A stretch of 64,000 nt of DNA from Chryseobacterium sp. c4a (GTDB lineage: Bacteria > Bacteroidota > Bacteroidia > Flavobacteriales > Weeksellaceae). Below are positions 1-9,550 of the stretch, piece after piece. The position numbers and the translations under genes were made by a program. The DNA lies in contig NZ_WXVU01000001.1 in assembly GCF_009900745.1 (NCBI RefSeq), forward strand, positions 496,001 to 560,000, in the 5' to 3' direction. Below the pieces are notes generated by a model. That model saw only the letters and a program-made list of their open reading frames with translations. It was not told where the DNA came from and did not search any database. The stretch's first letter is position 1. Every line of letters begins with the position of its first letter.

Positions 1-533
<533 letters not shown>

Positions 534-558
534 TTAAGCATTTTAAATAGTATAATAA

Positions 559-590
559 AAAAAGACAGCAGTGATGCTGTCTTTTTTATT
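559..590 (+). terminator. Rho-independent terminator of katG
   Basis: AAAGACAGCA and TGCTGTCTTT pair around a GTGA loop and are followed by a T run. Confidence 0.9.
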
Positions 591-604
591 TGAAAAAAGA
601 GGAT

Positions 605-838
605 TTAATTACTTGGGTTTATTAAAGGTATATTTATACCTCGGGCATATTGCTCCAAGTTCAAAATCGTATTATTTATATTCCTTTTATTAAATTGATT
701 ATAGCGTTCTCTAGCTTTATTATCCATATATGGAGATGGGGTCGCTTTATTACGTATTTTCATGATTTTTTTAATTCTAGGTCTGCTATTTCTTGGTATT
801 GGAGTTTGATGAGCTCTAAAGGGTAGGGTGGTTATTGA
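605..838 (-). pseudogene. Orphan polymorphic-toxin-like C-terminal fragment
   Basis: An open minus-strand frame of 77 codons begins directly after a stop and has no start codon until residue 29. It opens LPFRAHQTPIPRNSRPRIKK and ends ARGINIPLINPSN. The composition is polar and basic, and it lies about 20 bases downstream of a small unrelated gene, as expected for a displaced toxin tip in an RHS neighbourhood. I do not recognise the fold. A short real gene starting at the internal ATG (56 codons at most) cannot be excluded. Confidence 0.35.
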
Positions 839-857
839 TTATTCTACTACATCTGAT

Positions 858-1298
858 TTAGAAACTTAATGTATTTTCTAATCTTTCGATTAATAGATTG
901 TCCTGACTGCTTATCTCCCAAAAACCTCCGTCAAAATAAGCAATGGTCAGGTAAATATTTCTATACATTATATTTTCTTCCTCAATGGTGTACTTTTTAA
1001 ACTGATCGGTTGTATGATCAATAAGTAATAATAGATCAAATATCTGACGAACTCCTGAAATTTTTCTTTTCAAATCATCAAGATTCACGATCAGTAGATC
1101 ACTTTCTTTATTGACATGATCATAAAACTCCATGAATGATCCCTCAAAGTTTTCATTAGGCAAACCATCAAAAGATGGAATTGCAAAAAAATATTCTGTA
1201 ATAGGAGTATTATGGTTAATTACTATATCCAATATTTTAAGTAATTCTGAGCTCTCATTACCAATGCTGTCTATTTTTAATAATTTATTTTGTACCAT
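858..1298 (-). CDS. Hypothetical protein, possible orphan immunity protein
   Basis: 146 residues starting MVQNKLLKIDSIGNESSE, acidic, with no signal peptide and no membrane segment, so probably cytoplasmic. I do not recognise a family. Its place is suggestive: a small soluble acidic protein downstream of an RHS toxin operon on the same strand, between two decayed gene fragments, which is where orphan immunity genes collect. That function is inference from context only. The frame is intact and begins with ATG. Confidence 0.5.
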   Translation of the reverse strand: MVQNKLLKIDSIGNESSELLKILDIVINHNTPITEYFFAIPSFDGLPNENFEGSFMEFYDHVNKESDLLIVNLDDLKRKISGVRQIFDLLLLIDHTTDQFKKYTIEEENIMYRNIYLTIAYFDGGFWEISSQDNLLIERLENTLSF

Positions 1299-1470
1299 GT
1301 ATGGAATGATTAGAGGTTGAGGATTGGATGTTTTACCTGGTTGATTGTTTTTTCTCGTTAGTGACTAAATTACATTAATAAATGATTAATGATCATTATA
1401 ATTTATTACATCACAAAATTATATGTTCCATTCAAATTTATCGTAAAAAATAATTAAAAACTAAAAAACA

Positions 1471-1494
1471 AAACCTTCACTACTGTGAAGGTTT
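1471..1494 (-). terminator. Terminator-like hairpin
   Basis: AAACCTTCAC pairs with GTGAAGGTTT around a short loop. On the minus strand it is followed by a T-rich stretch, and it sits downstream of the decayed reading frame at 1615-1827. Confidence 0.7.
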
Positions 1495-1614
1495 GTTGAT
1501 ATTAAGAGAATGATGTATTCACTAGTAAAAGTTTAATTGGCGTTCTTTTCAAGTGCATTTGGAAATACTAAAAAATGAACTGTTTTATTTTTATTCTTGA
1601 CCAATAGGTGTTTT

Positions 1615-1827
1615 TTATGAGTATAATATTTTCTTTATTTCTGTTACATCAAAAAAACGCTCATTATATATATCTGATTTTAAAATATTTTCAAAATATT
1701 CAAGATTGCTATTATCCGATTGAATAAGTTCTTTTATAAAAGAGAGATAATGGCTTTTATGTGTAATTCTAAATAAAATCAGACTGGTCAATAATTGTTC
1801 ATTTTGATCACAAACATCATGCTTGTT
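1615..1827 (-). pseudogene. Decayed gene remnant without a start codon
   Basis: A minus-strand frame of 70 codons follows an in-frame TAG and has no usable start. It reads NKHDVCDQNEQLLTSLILFR and ends DVTEIKKILYS before TAA. Codon use looks protein-like and a terminator-like hairpin lies downstream, so it looks like the 3' end of a small gene whose 5' part has mutated. Together with the two entries before it, the 0.6-1.9 kb segment looks like a graveyard of toxin/immunity cassettes. Family unknown. Confidence 0.4.
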
Positions 1828-1910
1828 CTAACGAGTATTGAAGAGTATTTTAGCAAAACTTCAAAATATAGAGCATGATCATGTATTCTCTAATATGTCT
1901 CAATAAAAGT

Positions 1911-1939
1911 AAAAGCCACTGCAATTGCAGTGGCTTTTT
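1911..1939 (-). terminator. Terminator of the RHS operon (hairpin usable on both strands)
   Basis: AAGCCACTGCAATTGCAGTGGCTT is a near-perfect palindrome with T runs on both sides. It lies 50 bases beyond the last gene of the minus-strand operon. Confidence 0.8.
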
Positions 1940-1991
1940 GTTGATTTTATGTATTAATAATAAGCATTCTTATTTCATAATTTTAAATCAT

Positions 1992-2366
1992 TTATCCTAA
2001 AGGGGAGTCAAATAAAAGACCTTTCATAACACCAATGGTAAGTATCACTAAAAAGAAGAGTAAAAAATAGGCGAAGAAATTCACAAGTCGCTTTTTATTA
2101 TCCTGACTTTCCAATGAATTGGTATTATAATTATTTATAAAACTCCTCATTCCTAAAATAAATGCAACAATCATTGATGTAAATGTGATATAAAGGATGA
2201 TAGGTTGCTTTAGTTCAAAAAAGAATAAGATGACTAAAACATCTATTAACCCAATAATCCAGCTTAATTTAAATATTTTAAGGGACTTTATATCTTTTCC
2301 CAGCAATAAAAATATTGCATTTGAAAATATAATGATAAGAAGGATTATTTGTAAGATTGTATTCAT
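1992..2366 (-). CDS. Small membrane protein, candidate immunity protein for the RHS protein upstream
   Basis: 124 residues with about four hydrophobic segments (near residues 2-22, 35-50, 53-72 and 92-115) joined by short polar loops, so an inner-membrane protein. It starts 23 bases after the stop of the large RHS gene on the same strand and ends before the operon terminator. A small gene directly after an RHS toxin gene is the usual position of the cognate immunity gene. A membrane location would fit a toxin that acts on the envelope. No family recognised; the role is inferred from position. Confidence 0.6.
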   Translation of the reverse strand: MNTILQIILLIIIFSNAIFLLLGKDIKSLKIFKLSWIIGLIDVLVILFFFELKQPIILYITFTSMIVAFILGMRSFINNYNTNSLESQDNKKRLVNFFAYFLLFFLVILTIGVMKGLLFDSPLG

Positions 2367-2389
2367 TTATAAGATTAGATATTTAAAAA

Positions 2390-5300
2390 TTAATTAGAGA
2401 AAGGATTAGGGAAAGTAAGCTTTAGATCTCCACCCAAACCTAGGCCATCTGCTACCTTTCCTGAAACACCTACAGAAAAACTATTATTTTTAGGATTGTA
2501 AAGATAAGATGCTCCACCTTTTGCACCTACTGCACCAATAGGAATAGAACCTGTTAGGTTAATTCCCCATTGACCATTAGGAGAAGTAGCACTCCAGTTC
2601 CCTTCAATCTCAGCTATTGAAGCAATTGCACCAACATCAGCTGACCATCCATATTTATTAGTCTGCAAATTAGCCCCTGCAAAACCTGTTAGCCCCTTTG
2701 CGCCCAGAGAAAAAGCTAAAGTACTTGTTGTGAAACTCAATTTTGCCTCTCCGACAGTTCCTTCTAAATATCCTTGAATATTTGCGTTACTACCGATTAA
2801 GTTTGGCGCAGAAAGCCCACCTTTTACATTCAGTAGCTTTATATTAAGATTGGTATCTAAGCCCTCAAAGTTAAGGTTTTTCAAACCAGCATTATAATCA
2901 ACTGCTGTGAAATCAAATGATGAAGCTGTAAATGAAGAAACGTTTCCATTCAGTTTAGAGAACCATTTACCATAATACATACCGAATGTATGCTCTTTAC
3001 CTTCATTATAAATCATGGTTTCAGACCAATCTCCCGGCCCTCCTGGCCCTAAAGTAACACTTGAACCACGAGAACTTGTATATTGATTATTTGTAAATCC
3101 GTCAGAAAAAGCACTATATCCCATGGATATGTAATTATCTTTTGTCACTTTGTCATGCCATTCCCATTGAGTCCCTTTTAATCCCCAACCCTCAGGTGCT
3201 CTTCCATCTGGATCAATAAATCTGATAGGGTTGTTAAATGCATAGTTATATGGACTATAGCGAGTCATTTTTTCTGCAAGTGGATCTGTTACTCCCCATC
3301 TACCAAGATCCGGCATATACATCCTTGCTCCATAATCATACATTCCTGTTTCCTGAAGTTCCTTTCCGTTGTACTTATTATGATAAGGTATATCGAAATC
3401 TTTAAGATTATCAAAATCATTATATCCCTGATGTGATAACCCAAACGGATAATAATTATTTTCTTTTAAATAAAACCATCCACCACCATCAGCAGCAGCA
3501 AACGTAAGTCTAATATTCCCTAAATGATCTTTATAATCATAGATATATTGTGTTCGCTGCAGATCATAAGTTCCTTCTGTTGTTGGAATTAATTTTAAAA
3601 TACCATTTTCATATTGGAAGCCGTCCAAATATTCTGTTGTTTTATTTCCATATACCTTTTTTAGTTTAGCTCCATCGGCTCTATAAAGATAAGAGGTGTT
3701 TCCTTGTGCCGCTAAAATTTGTTTAGGTAAATTCAAATAATTATACGTTATAGATGAAATCCCTTTATCTTTTTGACTCGTCATATTGCCATTGAGATCA
3801 TAATCAATAGTATTCCCTCCATTAGGGTATCCGGAAGGGTTATTTCTATTATCAGTAACCTTTGTTAGCTTATTTGATAAGTTGGGGATCTCGTATTCAT
3901 AAACAAGCTCATCAATATGCATTGCAGTTGAAGATCCGGGAGGCGGGGACTGGAATCTATTTAATGTTTTAATATTCCCATTAAGATCATAACTTACCTC
4001 TTCGTCATAAAAATGGTTTTGTACATTAGAAGTGAGATAAGGTGTTAAAAAAGTTCCTTTAGTAACTCGGTTTAAAGGATCATAAGTATAAGAATATCTT
4101 CTATGGATTTTATCACTTGATGTTTTCCAATCTACTTCAGCAATATTTCCATTGTACTTTGCAATCCCGTTTTGAGTATCTTGAGGGTTTTGATATTTTA
4201 ATTGCATGGCAAAAAAATCATTCCCTAAATTTTCGGGGTCATTAATGTTTGTTAACCAGCCTCTGATATTATATTTGTAATCAATGGATTGTAAAGGCTC
4301 GTAATTGTCTGCATCATATCGCCCTATTTTTTTATTAGCAAGTTGTCCCAATTCGTTGTAGCTGAGACCTGCCAAGGGTTCTTCCTTATAATTATTGACT
4401 TTATGCTTATGTGAAACCAACCTATTCTGGTGGTCATAATCAAATACTTCTCTTATCTTAGTTTCTTGATCATTTGCTGTTCTTTTATGATAAACATAGG
4501 ATTCTTTAATAATACCTGTAAAGTCTAATAATGCCTCATTTTTAGTAAATCCTCCTAAATAATTGATAGAGTGAGAACCAATTTTTCTTCCCTTGGAATC
4601 ATACCACGTAAAAGTCTTCGTCCAGTTATCATCATCTATATTTTTTACATAGGATGCTACTGCCATAGATTTGGTATTTACCGTCGAATTCTGTGTATCC
4701 GTTATGGTATTTTGACCTAAAATAGTGGCAGGTATTGCAGGTGTTCCTGTTGGATAAGTATCATAATAATTCACACTAAGTACGGTCATGCTTCCTGTAG
4801 GAAATGCACTCTTAGTATAATAAACATCCAGCCCATTCTGAGAAAACGGAGTGGCACTTCTTGTTTCATTATTTCCGGGATTAGCGGTCATCTTATTGAT
4901 GGCAGTTTGCATGGCAGTTCTGGTCGCTGTATTTGAAAAGAAGCCACTATATACAACTCTTCCGAACTTATCATATTTGGTAAACAGCCACCCTTTTTTC
5001 ATGAAATTATTAGTGGTCGTTCCTAATATAGCATCTTGTGATAATATGACTCTGTCCTGTTTGTCATACACCATAAACTCCCAGCCTTTGCCAGGCAATT
5101 TCTTTTCAACAAGTCTGCCTTTATTATCATAACGATACTGATAACATAGATTATTGAGCAGAACCTCAGTGATTACTTGATGAACTGCATTTGGAGGTAT
5201 AACAAATGCCAGCTGATCATATTCATTATATACATAATAAGTATCTACATGAACTGTAGCGCTCATGATCTTTCTTACCAATAAGGTTTGGCCTTTTGCA

Positions 5301-5932
5301 TTCTTGAATTCTACGGTTTGGTTTCCATCTTCATCAGTTACCGTGTTTTTATACAAAGTACCAGGGGCGTAAGTCTCAGTAGTGGGTAAACTTACTTCAC
5401 TTTTAGTAGCCTCATTTTCCCAAATAGTCTTTGCAGAATACTGATAGACTTCATTGGCACCATTGGTTTCATATTGGAATTTTATAGGTTTATTTGCCCA
5501 GTCTTTTCCCACCTGAATCTGTTGTTGAACTCTATCCAAAGGAGAATTTTCAAAAACTTTTTCGGCATAAATTTTTTCTGTTCCGTAGAGCGTACTGCTT
5601 ACGTTATTTAACGGATCAGTAACAATAGCTCCGTTTAAAGAGTTAGCTTGGGGAATAGGAAGGAATTCTTTGGATTGTCTTCCAAACTGGTCGTATTCGA
5701 TATGAGTAACAATATCATTTCCCAGTGGAGAGGCTTTTACATTGACAACTTGTTTAGATCTTCCCAGACCATCAAAGTATTCTACAACACGAACTTGCTT
5801 AGCGTTATCACTAGGTTGAGTTACAGGTTCCAAATAAGTACGTACCTGTGTGTAATTTTCTGTAGTAGATAATTGAGCCTCTATATGTATTGATATAAGA
5901 AGTAATCCTATAGTTATTATTGATTTTTTCAT
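2390..5932 (-). CDS. DUF6443 / RHS-repeat polymorphic-toxin-like secreted protein
   Basis: 1180 residues. A signal peptide covers about residues 1-19. A DUF6443 region follows (YFDGLGRSKQVVNVKASPLG near residue 55), then many YD/RHS-type repeats, and the RHS-associated core ends near residue 910 (GRWGVTDPLAEKMTRYSPYN, then NNPIRFIDPDGR). The last ~270 residues are a variable, glycine-rich region (GVSGKVADGLGLGGDLKLTF) of unknown activity. In this family a hollow RHS shell holds a C-terminal effector. The start is 3 bases after the stop of the upstream gene, so the two are translationally linked. A homologue with the same N-terminus lies at 17854-21309. Confidence 0.88.
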   Translation of the reverse strand: MKKSIITIGLLLISIHIEAQLSTTENYTQVRTYLEPVTQPSDNAKQVRVVEYFDGLGRSKQVVNVKASPLGNDIVTHIEYDQFGRQSKEFLPIPQANSLNGAIVTDPLNNVSSTLYGTEKIYAEKVFENSPLDRVQQQIQVGKDWANKPIKFQYETNGANEVYQYSAKTIWENEATKSEVSLPTTETYAPGTLYKNTVTDEDGNQTVEFKNAKGQTLLVRKIMSATVHVDTYYVYNEYDQLAFVIPPNAVHQVITEVLLNNLCYQYRYDNKGRLVEKKLPGKGWEFMVYDKQDRVILSQDAILGTTTNNFMKKGWLFTKYDKFGRVVYSGFFSNTATRTAMQTAINKMTANPGNNETRSATPFSQNGLDVYYTKSAFPTGSMTVLSVNYYDTYPTGTPAIPATILGQNTITDTQNSTVNTKSMAVASYVKNIDDDNWTKTFTWYDSKGRKIGSHSINYLGGFTKNEALLDFTGIIKESYVYHKRTANDQETKIREVFDYDHQNRLVSHKHKVNNYKEEPLAGLSYNELGQLANKKIGRYDADNYEPLQSIDYKYNIRGWLTNINDPENLGNDFFAMQLKYQNPQDTQNGIAKYNGNIAEVDWKTSSDKIHRRYSYTYDPLNRVTKGTFLTPYLTSNVQNHFYDEEVSYDLNGNIKTLNRFQSPPPGSSTAMHIDELVYEYEIPNLSNKLTKVTDNRNNPSGYPNGGNTIDYDLNGNMTSQKDKGISSITYNYLNLPKQILAAQGNTSYLYRADGAKLKKVYGNKTTEYLDGFQYENGILKLIPTTEGTYDLQRTQYIYDYKDHLGNIRLTFAAADGGGWFYLKENNYYPFGLSHQGYNDFDNLKDFDIPYHNKYNGKELQETGMYDYGARMYMPDLGRWGVTDPLAEKMTRYSPYNYAFNNPIRFIDPDGRAPEGWGLKGTQWEWHDKVTKDNYISMGYSAFSDGFTNNQYTSSRGSSVTLGPGGPGDWSETMIYNEGKEHTFGMYYGKWFSKLNGNVSSFTASSFDFTAVDYNAGLKNLNFEGLDTNLNIKLLNVKGGLSAPNLIGSNANIQGYLEGTVGEAKLSFTTSTLAFSLGAKGLTGFAGANLQTNKYGWSADVGAIASIAEIEGNWSATSPNGQWGINLTGSIPIGAVGAKGGASYLYNPKNNSFSVGVSGKVADGLGLGGDLKLTFPNPFSN

Positions 5933-5935
5933 TGC

Positions 5936-8900
5936 TTATTCGCTTTTTTGAAATTGGAAGGTGAAATTCAGGTAGTTATATCTGCCAGGTGTTATCGTTC
6001 CCGATATTAATTTTGCAGATACGTTTCCGATGTTGTCAACTCTGATTTCCCATGTACGATTGGCTGGAGTCGTTCCAAAAGGCCCACCTGGGAGTTCGTC
6101 AAAAGTGAAGACTACTGCTGTTTTAGATCGTTTACAATCTCCTTCAATAACTCCTAATGAGCGATTGGTATTAAAAAATGTTGGATTTAACCCTTGGGTA
6201 GCAATATAAACTTGGAACTTCACATTTTTCCCATCATTGTAAATTACAGGAGTATTAGAAAGTACTAATGAATTATATGTGACAAAATTACATTGTGAAG
6301 CTATACATATAGCATTTTGATTGGCTAAATATTGTCCATTTGCATTAAGATCATTTAATGCTTGCTGCTCTGCGTCATCTTTTGAGGTAGAAGAGTAAGT
6401 TTCAGCAGGAACAGTATAAGTATAAGTGCCCCCTGCAAAACCTGGTCCACAATTCCTTCTTGTAAATGTTTGAGTCTGTTCTGAATTGTAAAATATGGTG
6501 GGGTAAGTATATGGAGAAGCATAACTATACTTAAAATCTTTAATGATTTCTCCTGATACATTAGTGATTTTATCCAGTCTATTTTTTGTATCGTATATAT
6601 AATTCTCTCTTGTCCCTGAAGAAGACGTTTTACTTGTAAGACCTACTAAAGGATTATAAGTAGATGTCGTTATTGGGTAATCCTGTAAAGCTGGATTTTT
6701 CCTAAAGGTCTCCAATGCATTAATTAATGTCTGCTCTGAGTTGATGTCTTTATCGATATCAGATTTTTTTACGATATCTAAGTTTAAATAGGCTGTAGGG
6801 CTTGCAGAAAGACCGAATATTTGCATTAACTCTGCGTAGGTAATTCCCTGAATCTGAGCAATAGGTAAAGTCTGGTGATATCCCCATATTGTTGTAACAG
6901 GAATATCTTGTTTTGCTTTATTTTGTAATAGATTTCCTTTATCATCATAGAGTTGATAATACATTTGATCTTCCGTCTGTACATTTGAAATAGAAGAAAA
7001 ATCAGCATTTAAAAGAGAGTTTCTTGTTGTTCCTACTTTCCAAGTATTTGAAGTATTGGCATCTTTGATATAAATTTTTTCAGATAAATTGCTTTTACCT
7101 GTTGTATTTTTTTCTATGGTCATTACAGGTGCTATGAAATTCTCATTGAGCATATTTTTGTAAGTAGCATATTTACCGCCGGCATAATCAAAATCATTGC
7201 AGTTCCCTGTAAGGCAGACATCATTTAACCTTAATGCATCTCCTGGATAATAAATATTTTTTGTGATTTCACTTCCATCTGTCAAAGTCTCTTTGGTTTC
7301 GATAGGAAAAGGATGCCAGTACAAATATTTATCATTATAATTTTTTTTAATATTTCTCGTAATGCTTTTATTTCCAAAATATTCCGTTGTTGCGATACTA
7401 TCGAGCAAGTATGGGAGAACAGGAATATACATTCTTCTTCCTTCGGCAGACGGTAAGCCTTCTGTAAATACATAATAATTATTATCTGTGATTTTACAAT
7501 TTGAACAATTGTCTGTTGGTTCACTTAGAGGCTCAACATTATTTAGAAAATTTTTGTATGTATATTCTGTCGTACTTTTAACAACACCATTAACATCCAT
7601 CAATTCCACTTTCTTTGGTTTTCCTCTTTCGTATTCTTTCGATAAAAATCTTCCTCCTCCAAGATTCGTTATTCCATGAAAATTAGGATTCTTAAAATAC
7701 AAAGATTTAGCTTGGTCTGGATTAGTTTTTCTGTTAGTAAAAGAATATTTTCTTATTCCTTTTTCATCAATTTCCTGAACTTCTGTATAATGTATTAAGT
7801 CAGAACTATACATATTCGGGGAAAGATTTTCTGAAGATGTGGTTATGGCCCCACTATAAGTGATCAAACCATTTGGGTTCATAAAAACAACAGGCGTGGG
7901 TTTTGAATAAACTCCCTGATCTAAAATTCCTGTTGACTTATTTGAGCTATCTACATACTTATAATTTTTAGTGTATGAATGGATTCCATCATTATTAACT
8001 TCTTTGTACAATCTTGCTCCATAATATTTGGCTTCAGCGGCATCTTCAACAACATTGCTCTCTTTATAAATCATGGAATACTTGTGAGATTCATAAAAGA
8101 ATTCTTTGTATCCTCGTGTAGGAATTAATATTCTTTTTAATAAACCTGCTTTGAATATTTCTTTATCTGGGTTCTCAGGATCAGTATAGGTTATTTTACC
8201 ATTCCAGAAGCCCATTGTATTCTTGTTTCCGGCATTATATGGTGGAAAAACATTTGTTTTATAATAGTCAAAAGAATATTCCTCATCTTTTTCATTCGAA
8301 ACCTTTTTTAAAAAAGTTCTCTTGTAAGTTCCCCCTAGATTATCATAAGATAAAGAGACATTTTTTACGAGCAGATTATTCGTATCAAAGACTGTTATTT
8401 TCTTTAAATAAACCTTTGTAAGCTCTAAGGGATTTGTTGTTTCATCATACTCAAAATTCAATTTTCCAAAATCACTAATATTGATAGTTTCTAATATACA
8501 TTGTTTAGAATATATAGTTTCCGTATTCTTTTCGCCTGAAACTATTTCACCAATAGTTCCGTCATATACGGAGCGTGATGATGTAGTAATAGCACTATTT
8601 TCTTGTCTACCGATAAATAAATTATTGCTTTTTAAAGTTTGTTTGTCTGGAAATGAGATTGTAAAACCACTACTAACATTTTTCCCTTCATTGATAAAAT
8701 TATTTAAAATACTTTTGTTACTATTTTTGTATGTAGCATCTATTATTCTTCCGTTATATAGGATTATTTTTTTTAAATTCCATCCAACTATATAATTTGT
8801 TCTTATATTTCTTTTTGCAGAGGTATTATACACACCTGGAGTAGCGTATTCAGAATAATCAACATTTAACTGATGGTAGTTAATTTCTAATTCATTAGAT

Positions 8901-9541
8901 GAGCCTCCAAAAATAAATGTGTTCCCCTTATCATCCTTTAAAGTGATTTCAGAAAATGTGATTTCTCCAAAAAGAGGTTGGCAGCCCAGATTATTGATAT
9001 CTATAGTTAGATTAGCGTTTTCACAATAAACAATAGTTTTTCCATTGTGATCAATAACAAAATATCCTTTATATCCCAAAAAGTCAAAGTAATATTTGTC
9101 TGTCATCCATGTAAAATAATCATCAGAAGTGTTTATAGGATTTTCCATTAACATCTTCTTTGTAGAAGTAGAAGAACTAGGTCTAAAACAATCTTGCTCA
9201 TTACCACTTACTTTGTTATAAAATAATGAATATTTTCGAGTTAAAGGTCTCCTTGTTTCTCTTGTAATTTTGCCAAATAAATTAACATTCCAATTAAGAC
9301 CTACAATATCGGGTTCTATATGTGGTCTAAACCCATTAGACTCATAGCTAAGGTTACTTGCTAATGTTAGGTCATTTCCAAGACTGATTTGATAAAGAGG
9401 AACAGAAACATTCGCTAATCCTGAGTATAATTTATTATTGGTTTCTACATCTTTAATCAAGGCGTAACTACTGATACTCTTGTCTTGAGAATACAAAAAA
9501 GTATTCATGAGCAGGAGTAGGAGGTAAATATAATTTTTCAT
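5936..9541 (-). CDS. Giant secreted protein with a DUF5977 domain, partner of the RHS protein
   Basis: 1201 residues with a signal peptide (ILLLLMNTFLYSQ type, residues 1-18). The N-terminal part (VPLYQISLGNDLTLASNLSY) resembles the shell-like start of large RHS/YD proteins. YD-like segments occur late in the protein (NYIYDTKNRLDKITNVSGE). A DUF5977 domain lies near residues 1030-1080, with RRNCGPGFAGG and GQYLANQNAICI as its Cys-containing ends. The gene sits 9 bases after the T9SS gene and 3 bases before the RHS gene. In Bacteroidota such long proteins commonly precede DUF6443 proteins; I infer they form one surface or secreted complex. Exact role unknown. Confidence 0.75.
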   Translation of the reverse strand: MKNYIYLLLLLMNTFLYSQDKSISSYALIKDVETNNKLYSGLANVSVPLYQISLGNDLTLASNLSYESNGFRPHIEPDIVGLNWNVNLFGKITRETRRPLTRKYSLFYNKVSGNEQDCFRPSSSTSTKKMLMENPINTSDDYFTWMTDKYYFDFLGYKGYFVIDHNGKTIVYCENANLTIDINNLGCQPLFGEITFSEITLKDDKGNTFIFGGSSNELEINYHQLNVDYSEYATPGVYNTSAKRNIRTNYIVGWNLKKIILYNGRIIDATYKNSNKSILNNFINEGKNVSSGFTISFPDKQTLKSNNLFIGRQENSAITTSSRSVYDGTIGEIVSGEKNTETIYSKQCILETINISDFGKLNFEYDETTNPLELTKVYLKKITVFDTNNLLVKNVSLSYDNLGGTYKRTFLKKVSNEKDEEYSFDYYKTNVFPPYNAGNKNTMGFWNGKITYTDPENPDKEIFKAGLLKRILIPTRGYKEFFYESHKYSMIYKESNVVEDAAEAKYYGARLYKEVNNDGIHSYTKNYKYVDSSNKSTGILDQGVYSKPTPVVFMNPNGLITYSGAITTSSENLSPNMYSSDLIHYTEVQEIDEKGIRKYSFTNRKTNPDQAKSLYFKNPNFHGITNLGGGRFLSKEYERGKPKKVELMDVNGVVKSTTEYTYKNFLNNVEPLSEPTDNCSNCKITDNNYYVFTEGLPSAEGRRMYIPVLPYLLDSIATTEYFGNKSITRNIKKNYNDKYLYWHPFPIETKETLTDGSEITKNIYYPGDALRLNDVCLTGNCNDFDYAGGKYATYKNMLNENFIAPVMTIEKNTTGKSNLSEKIYIKDANTSNTWKVGTTRNSLLNADFSSISNVQTEDQMYYQLYDDKGNLLQNKAKQDIPVTTIWGYHQTLPIAQIQGITYAELMQIFGLSASPTAYLNLDIVKKSDIDKDINSEQTLINALETFRKNPALQDYPITTSTYNPLVGLTSKTSSSGTRENYIYDTKNRLDKITNVSGEIIKDFKYSYASPYTYPTIFYNSEQTQTFTRRNCGPGFAGGTYTYTVPAETYSSTSKDDAEQQALNDLNANGQYLANQNAICIASQCNFVTYNSLVLSNTPVIYNDGKNVKFQVYIATQGLNPTFFNTNRSLGVIEGDCKRSKTAVVFTFDELPGGPFGTTPANRTWEIRVDNIGNVSAKLISGTITPGRYNYLNFTFQFQKSE

Positions 9542-9550
9542 GGTACAGTT

